The notes beneath the pieces were generated by a model, which made no database searches, had not been told where the DNA came from, and was given only the letters and a program-made list of their open reading frames with translations. This document shows, piece after piece, positions 7,355 through 11,072 of a stretch of DNA of 11,072 nt. Position 1 is the stretch's first letter; every line of letters begins with the position of its first letter. Origin of the DNA: Desulfobulbus sp. (lineage in GTDB: Bacteria > Desulfobacterota > Desulfobulbia > Desulfobulbales > Desulfobulbaceae); contig JAUVLX010000091.1 of the NCBI GenBank assembly GCA_030600525.1, positions 1 through 11,072 on the forward strand, read 5' to 3'. Made by a program: the position numbers and the translations under genes.

Positions 7355-8026
7355 CTATCCAACCAGGAAACCTACAATTCTCGTTTTAAATGCCGCCGCA
7401 TGACGATCAATAATTCGTTTTAGTCGCTCGAGGTCGCGATCATTGAGCGAATCAATTATTTGCTGGTGTTCATCGATTACTGTCAGGTAATGTCTGCTCA
7501 GGCTATTTCGGTCATTAATCCTGTCACCGAAGGAGAGGTAGGCCAGTCGCCTTGTTTCACACTGAACCGCTGTAATGCCATGAATAAGGTACTCATTGTG
7601 CGAACACTCTGCGTAGGCCAGATGAAAAATGTAGTTTTCCTTAACCATCGCCAACGTGTCGAACAGTTCAGCTGCTTTCTGTAAATTTTGGTTGGCTACA
7701 GCCATCTTTTCCAATTGAGCGCCTATCTCTTTGGTTGCTGCCAGGTCTGCGACTCCTTTTTCAAGGATAGCCAGGGTCTCAAAGACTGCCCTGGTGGACT
7801 GGAGAGTAACCGGCCTGACGGTAAACCCCTTGCCTGATTGGGATTCAACCATCATGTTGATCTCCAAACGCAATAATGCCTCGCGAATGGGAGTACGCCC
7901 AATATTAAGGGTTTCCATGAGGTATTTCTCTTCAAGCTGCTGGCCCGGATGAAACTCGGTGGTCATTATCTGCTGAAAAATTTTGTCGTAGGCGATCTCC
8001 ACCTTTGATAGTTTTCGTTTAGTCAT
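7355..8026 (-). CDS. GntR-family transcriptional regulator, FCD (FadR-like) subfamily
   Basis: 223 residues. The N-terminal winged helix covers about residues 8-72, with FHPGQQLEEKYL and the recognition segment IGRTPIREALLRLE (42-55). The C-terminal FCD ligand domain runs from about 77 to 215, with NYIFHLAYAECSHNEYL, DEHQQIIDSL and IIDRHAAAF supplying the usual metal-binding histidines. An asparagine (N131) stands where many FCD proteins have aspartate. Such regulators commonly sense small carboxylates. Its position between the divergent pxpABC operon and the DUF2848 operon makes it the obvious local regulator; the ligand is inferred to be a pathway carboxylate. A GGGGTG/AGG purine stretch precedes the ATG. 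The gene ends in TAG at normal family length. Confidence 0.92.
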   Translation of the reverse strand: MTKRKLSKVEIAYDKIFQQIMTTEFHPGQQLEEKYLMETLNIGRTPIREALLRLEINMMVESQSGKGFTVRPVTLQSTRAVFETLAILEKGVADLAATKEIGAQLEKMAVANQNLQKAAELFDTLAMVKENYIFHLAYAECSHNEYLIHGITAVQCETRRLAYLSFGDRINDRNSLSRHYLTVIDEHQQIIDSLNDRDLERLKRIIDRHAAAFKTRIVGFLVG

Positions 8027-8074
8027 CTTACCTGTTCACCCCTTTTCATACTTATTAGCTAAAAAGCATAAATT

Positions 8075-8102
8075 ATCATACCATAATACATGTAAATTTA
8101 AA
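8075..8102 (-). promoter_or_regulatory. Predicted promoter of the GntR gene with ACATGT palindrome
   Basis: Minus strand TTTAAA (8102-8097) and TATGAT (8080-8075) are 16 bp apart in a very AT-rich stretch. The 8-bp palindrome TACATGTA (8087-8094) lies in the spacer. Its ACATGT core also lies within the predicted DUF2848 promoter, suggesting a shared, possibly autoregulatory, binding site. Confidence 0.35.
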
Positions 8103-8195
8103 GAGATAGAAGTAATTGTCACTCGTAGATATAAATCAAATATATTTAGATTACGTTTGACATATATTCAATATTATTTTATGGGTTAATAACGA

Positions 8196-8352
8196 CCTGA
8201 CGCGTTCAGGCCGGCTTCTCGCCACCTGAAAGTACCTCTAAACAGTCAGTTACTCTTGTGATTGAAATTTTCTTTTTTACCAGGTCTGTTACACAGAGTT
8301 GGTGTAATATCAGGTTATAACTAAACCTTTCAACCTGTGATACCTTCAGGTT
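8196..8352. promoter_or_regulatory. Cluster of CAGGT-type inverted repeats upstream of pxpA
   Basis: The 363-bp gap 8027-8389 has no gene. Its pxpA-proximal half holds repeated CAGG/CCTG elements in inverted pairs: CCTGA-cgcgt-TCAGG (8196-8210), TTCAGG…CCTGAA (8205-8230), AGGTT-N7-AACCT (8312-8328) and AACCTG-N9-CAGGTT (8332-8352). TTACAC-N7-GTGTAA (8289-8307) is also present. The first two pairs share a strand and cannot both form as RNA. No convincing -35/-10 pair for pxpA is visible, so activation by a bound regulator is possible. Confidence 0.4.
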
Positions 8353-8374
8353 TTACCTTCTACCCGCTTGAGCA

Positions 8375-8380
8375 AAGGAG
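8375..8380 (+). promoter_or_regulatory. Ribosome-binding site of pxpA
   Basis: AAGGAG nine bases before ATG 8390. It fixes the pxpA start, which matches the conserved N-terminus QIDLNCDMGE. Confidence 0.85.
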
Positions 8381-8389
8381 AACGCTACC

Positions 8390-9169
8390 ATGAAACAGAT
8401 TGACCTCAATTGCGATATGGGAGAAAGTTTTGGTGCCTATCAAATGGGAGCTGACGATGAAGTGATGCCGCATATCACTTCTGCAAATATTGCGTGCGGA
8501 TGGCATGCTGGCGATCCTATGGTAATGGATCGTACGATTCGAATGGCAATTGCAAACAACGTCAATACCGGTGCGCATCCAGGTTATCCTGATCTGATGG
8601 GGTTCGGCCGCCGGCCAATGAACCTCAGCCCTGTGGAGATCCGCAATTACATTATTTACCAAGTAGGGGCACTTCAAGGTTTCTGCAGTGTTCACAACAC
8701 CAGGGTCAGTCACGTAAAACCCCATGGCAGCCTTTATCTCAAGGCAGTTGAAAACGAAGATATCGCAAAATCCATTGCTGAAGGGATTGTCAACGTCAGC
8801 CAGGAGATAGCCTTTATAGCCCTTGCTGGTGAAAAGGGAAAGATTATGGCAAAGGTAGGAGAGGAGTTCGGCCTCAGGGTTATCTACGAAGCATTTCCAG
8901 ATCGAGCGTACACACCTGATGGCAATCTTGCCCCCCGTTCCCAGGAGGGGTCCGTATAGACAGATCCATCTGAAATTGCCGAACGCGCCTTGATGATGGC
9001 CGAAGAAGGTAAAATTATAGATACACAGGGCAATACAATAGAGATCCAAGCCGAAACACTGTGTTTGCACGGCGACACAGTCCATGCAGGAATTCTGGTG
9101 AGAACCATTCGCCAAGCTCTGGAAAAAGCGGGTATAAATGTGAAACCCGTACTTGATCTTGTTGGATAA
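8390..9169 (+). CDS. pxpA: 5-oxoprolinase subunit PxpA, interrupted by an in-frame amber codon
   Basis: LamB/YcsF-family subunit of the ATP-dependent 5-oxoprolinase PxpABC, which hydrolyses 5-oxo-L-proline to L-glutamate. Motifs: IDLNCDMGESFGAY, SANIACGWHAGDP, GAHPGYPDLMGFGRRPM, HVKPHGSLY and FPDRAYTPDGNLAPRSQEGSV. At codon 190 (8957-8959) the frame has TAG. It then stays open for 69 codons beginning TDPSEIAERAL and containing the conserved LCLHGD motif, ending with TAA that overlaps the pxpB ATG. Read through, the product is 259 codons, the normal family length; stopped at the amber it is 189 residues and lacks the conserved HGD. Family members usually have a hydrophobic residue at the amber position. 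This is a fresh nonsense allele, a sequence error or translational read-through; the sequence alone does not decide. Confidence 0.9.
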
Positions 9170-9885
9170 TGGAAAACAATCAGCAGAGTAAATTGTTTTC
9201 GGAGCCAGTTTTTCGGCATGTGGGCGACAGAGGGTTACTGGTCGAGTTCAGTGCTGAGATTGATTTAGAAACCAATCAAAAAATACATGCTTTTTCTAGA
9301 TTACTTGAAAACCCATTGCCTGAGGGTGTCATAGAAATAATTCCTTCCTATAGATCTCTGGTTTTGGTCTATGAGCCACTGGTGGTAGATCTGCAGGAAT
9401 TAAAAAAAATGCTCACCTCCCTCTATCGTGATTTGGAAAGCAATCCGATCGCAAATCCTGAGATAGTTGAGATCCCTGTATGCTATGGCGGGGAATTTGG
9501 TGAAGACCTGGAGCAAGTGGCAAGCCATAATGGATTGTCAGCCGAAGAAGTCATAAGGATACACTCAGAAACTATTTATCCGGTATATATGATCGGTTTC
9601 ACCCCTGGTTTTCCCTATCTTGGCGGTCTCTCTGCTAAAATCCATACTCCGCGGCTTGCAACGCCGAGGACCACAGTTCCGGCAGGGTCTGTGGGCATCG
9701 CCAACAATCAAACCGGTATTTATCCCATTGCTAGTCCCGGTGGGTGGCAATTAATCGGTAGATGTCCCTACAAAATTTTTGATCCGCTTCGTCCCAATCC
9801 TTTTCTTATTAAAGCAGGTGATCACCTTCGTTTTACCCCTGTTTCCAGTCAAGATTTTTTAAAATTGCAAACCGGTAAGGCCTGA
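9169..9885 (+). CDS. pxpB: 5-oxoprolinase subunit PxpB (KipI family)
   Basis: 238 residues, full length for the KipI/PxpB family (the N-terminal half of older allophanate-hydrolase-like annotations). Motifs: HVGDRGLLVEF near residue 17, GFTPGFPYLGGL (143-154), PRTTVPAGSVGIANNQTGIYP (166-186) and SPGGWQLIGR (189-198). With PxpC it forms the ATP-using part of 5-oxoprolinase, phosphorylating the lactam for PxpA. The Bacillus homologue KipI also inhibits the kinase KinA. The ATG overlaps the pxpA stop as TAATG and there is little independent ribosome-binding signal, so translation likely depends on ribosomes finishing pxpA. That makes the amber codon in pxpA potentially polar. It ends overlapping the pxpC ATG. 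Confidence 0.95.
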   Translation: MENNQQSKLFSEPVFRHVGDRGLLVEFSAEIDLETNQKIHAFSRLLENPLPEGVIEIIPSYRSLVLVYEPLVVDLQELKKMLTSLYRDLESNPIANPEIVEIPVCYGGEFGEDLEQVASHNGLSAEEVIRIHSETIYPVYMIGFTPGFPYLGGLSAKIHTPRLATPRTTVPAGSVGIANNQTGIYPIASPGGWQLIGRCPYKIFDPLRPNPFLIKAGDHLRFTPVSSQDFLKLQTGKA

Positions 9886-10919
9886 TGCCTGCAGCATTAA
9901 AAATTCGACAACCTGGAGCATATTCCACCGTCCAGGACCTCGGCAGATTCGGATATCAGCGTTACGGGGTGCCTCCTAGTGGTGCTGTGGACAGATTTGC
10001 TGCCAAAACTGTAAATTTACTGTTAGGCAATCACAAAAACAGCGCTGTGTTAGAAATGACCATTGCTGGACCAATCATTGAGATACTGACCCCGTGCACA
10101 TTGGCAGTTACCGGTGCAGCCATGTCCATCAAAATCAACGGCAATCTCGTGGATAATTGGTCCTCTTTTGCAGTGGTCAAAGGGGATGTTATTGCAATAG
10201 GGCATGCTGAAAGTGGTTGCCGTGCCTACCTCGGCATTAACGGTGGGATAGACGTACCAATGATTATGGGTAGTCGCTCCTGTTACACTGACGGCCGGTT
10301 CGGTGGCCATGAAGGCCGCCCTCTTGTAGCTGGTGATATACTCGCTTATTGCGATGATCAGGCTGGAAGTATTGAGTGCAGAACTCTTCCAGCAGCCTAT
10401 AGACCGACTTACAGCTCTCACTGGGAGCTTCGAGCTATTCCAGGACCCCAAGATGATTATTTCGATCAAGGCCTAGAGCTCTTTTTCAGTCAAAAATTCA
10501 CCGTTACCCCACAGGTTAATCGGATGGGGTATAGACTAAAGGGACCCAAGATAGAACGTAAAAATACAATGCCGGCAAGTATTATTTCCGAACCAAGCCT
10601 CCCTGGGGGAGTACAGGTTCCGGAAGGAGGTGACCCCATCATTCTGCTTTCAGAACAAACCGTTGGTGGCTATGCCAAAATTGCAACTGTCATCCGAGAG
10701 GATATTGCAAAAATTGCGCAGACAATGCCGGGAGACACTATTAGGTTCCAGAGGGTGTCCATTGCTGAGGCGCTTGATATCGAACGAAAAAATAAAGAGT
10801 TGTATAGTTTTCTTAAAGAAGAATATAGCAATGCACAATCATTTGCTGTCTTGGGCAAACAGTATTATAAAAGTGAAATATTCAGCGAAAAATTGAGTAA
10901 CTTTCTGCGCCAGATATGA
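9885..10919 (+). CDS. pxpC: 5-oxoprolinase subunit PxpC (KipA family, biotin-dependent carboxyltransferase-like)
   Basis: 344 residues, normal for KipA/PxpC. The N-terminal signature VQDLGRFGYQRYGVPPSGAVDRFA (16-39) and LLLGNHKNSAVLEMT are typical. GCRAYLGINGGIDVP (111-125), MGSRSCYTDGRFGGHEGRPL, VNRMGYRLKGP and LLSEQTVGGYAKIATVI follow in the expected order. It partners PxpB in ATP-dependent activation of 5-oxoproline. No biotin site is present; the carboxyltransferase label reflects fold only. It starts at the ATG that shares a base with the pxpB TGA (overlapping stop and start). The final 45 residues, lysine- and serine-rich, are less conserved but do not look truncated. A terminator hairpin overlaps the stop codon. 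Confidence 0.95.
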   Translation: MPAALKIRQPGAYSTVQDLGRFGYQRYGVPPSGAVDRFAAKTVNLLLGNHKNSAVLEMTIAGPIIEILTPCTLAVTGAAMSIKINGNLVDNWSSFAVVKGDVIAIGHAESGCRAYLGINGGIDVPMIMGSRSCYTDGRFGGHEGRPLVAGDILAYCDDQAGSIECRTLPAAYRPTYSSHWELRAIPGPQDDYFDQGLELFFSQKFTVTPQVNRMGYRLKGPKIERKNTMPASIISEPSLPGGVQVPEGGDPIILLSEQTVGGYAKIATVIREDIAKIAQTMPGDTIRFQRVSIAEALDIERKNKELYSFLKEEYSNAQSFAVLGKQYYKSEIFSEKLSNFLRQI

Positions 10920-10937
10920 TGCGCCCGGCGCAGTTTT
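10905..10937 (+). terminator. Terminator of the pxpABC operon
   Basis: CTGCGCC (10905-10911) pairs with GGCGCAG (10927-10933) and is followed by TTTT. The stem overlaps the pxpC stop codon (10917-10919). A smaller alternative, TGCGC-ccg-GCGCA, uses the same right arm. The short T-run makes the efficiency uncertain. Confidence 0.6.
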
Positions 10938-10961
10938 GGCTGCCCCCACAAAGCTAGACCT

Positions 10962-11072
10962 TAGGAGCTGTCCGTAAATAAGTTGGACAATATCGCGCTC
11001 ATCTTCAGGTCATCTTTGGCTGATCTTCAATCACAAAGTTCTCAACGTAGCCCTGCTATGCCTGCGGTTTTG
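10962..11072. mobile_element. Second copy of the palindromic MITE-like element, cut by the window edge
   Basis: Starts TAGGAGCTGTCCGTAAATAA and follows the left half of the 3209-3391 element closely, including an identical stretch of about 38 bases and the CGTAG…CTATG apex, before the window ends in CTGCGGTTTTG. The right half lies outside. It lies directly behind pxpC, in the same orientation as the first copy. Confidence 0.8.

Noticed and set aside
7268..7357. Amber read-through of the GntR gene (28 more codons after TAG 7357-7355)
   Set aside because: The protein already has normal FCD-family length and the extension shows no conserved features and runs into the predicted promoter.
8360..9115. 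251-codon open frame on the minus strand across pxpA
   Set aside because: It is antisense to the clearly conserved PxpA frame, is rich in C, H and W, and resembles no family I know.
8960..9169. C-terminal part of PxpA as a separate small gene
   Set aside because: There is no ribosome-binding site or sensible start, and the segment aligns as the end of PxpA in the same frame.

Overview
The window holds a compact catabolic and transport cluster that looks dedicated to 5-oxoproline (pyroglutamate) and related glutamate or glutamine derivatives. Base composition is moderately AT-rich. Tripartite TRAP transporter genes, Gram-negative-type secretion signals, GntR/FCD and COG5631 regulators and a palindromic mobile repeat point to a Gram-negative bacterium. 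The overall flavour suggests Desulfobacterota or another proteobacterium-like group, but this is a weak inference and no rRNA or other marker is present.

Layout. Left edge, + strand: a pyridoxamine-phosphate-oxidase-fold flavoprotein (81-626) ending in a perfect 18-bp-arm bidirectional terminator. Converging on it is a long minus-strand series, read from right to left: DUF2848 protein (7159-6455), nitrilase/omega-amidase-like hydrolase (6447-5668), DUF1445 / D-glutamate-cyclase-like protein (5546-4773), TRAP binding protein DctP (4548-3508), DctQ (3162-2575), DctM (2578-1292) and a COG5631 winged-helix regulator (1248-712). A GntR/FCD regulator (8026-7355, minus) sits at the head of this series. 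Divergent from it, after a 363-bp regulatory gap, runs the + strand 5-oxoprolinase operon pxpA-pxpB-pxpC (8390-10919), with overlapping stop and start codons.

How it fits together. The TRAP system probably imports a small carboxylate such as pyroglutamate. PxpABC would open 5-oxoproline to glutamate with ATP. The DUF1445 protein belongs to the family of YcsI, which lies with pxpABC in Bacillus, and of human DGLUCY, which interconverts D-glutamate and 5-oxo-D-proline. The omega-amidase-like enzyme could deal with 2-oxoglutaramate, whose cyclic form is 2-hydroxy-5-oxoproline. DUF2848 is of unknown function and is the most open biochemical question.

Most notable: pxpA is interrupted by one in-frame amber codon (TAG, 8957-8959), after which the same frame continues for 69 conserved codons including the LCLHGD motif and ends at the TAATG overlap with pxpB. 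This is either a very recent nonsense mutation, a sequence error, or a read-through (possibly pyrrolysine) codon. Other points are a 183-bp full-length palindromic MITE-like element between dctP and dctQ, with a second copy entering at the right edge; a perfect 19-bp palindrome inside a predicted promoter for the DUF1445 gene; ACATGT-centred sites inside two predicted promoters; and a three-way-junction-like inverted repeat in the leader of dctP.
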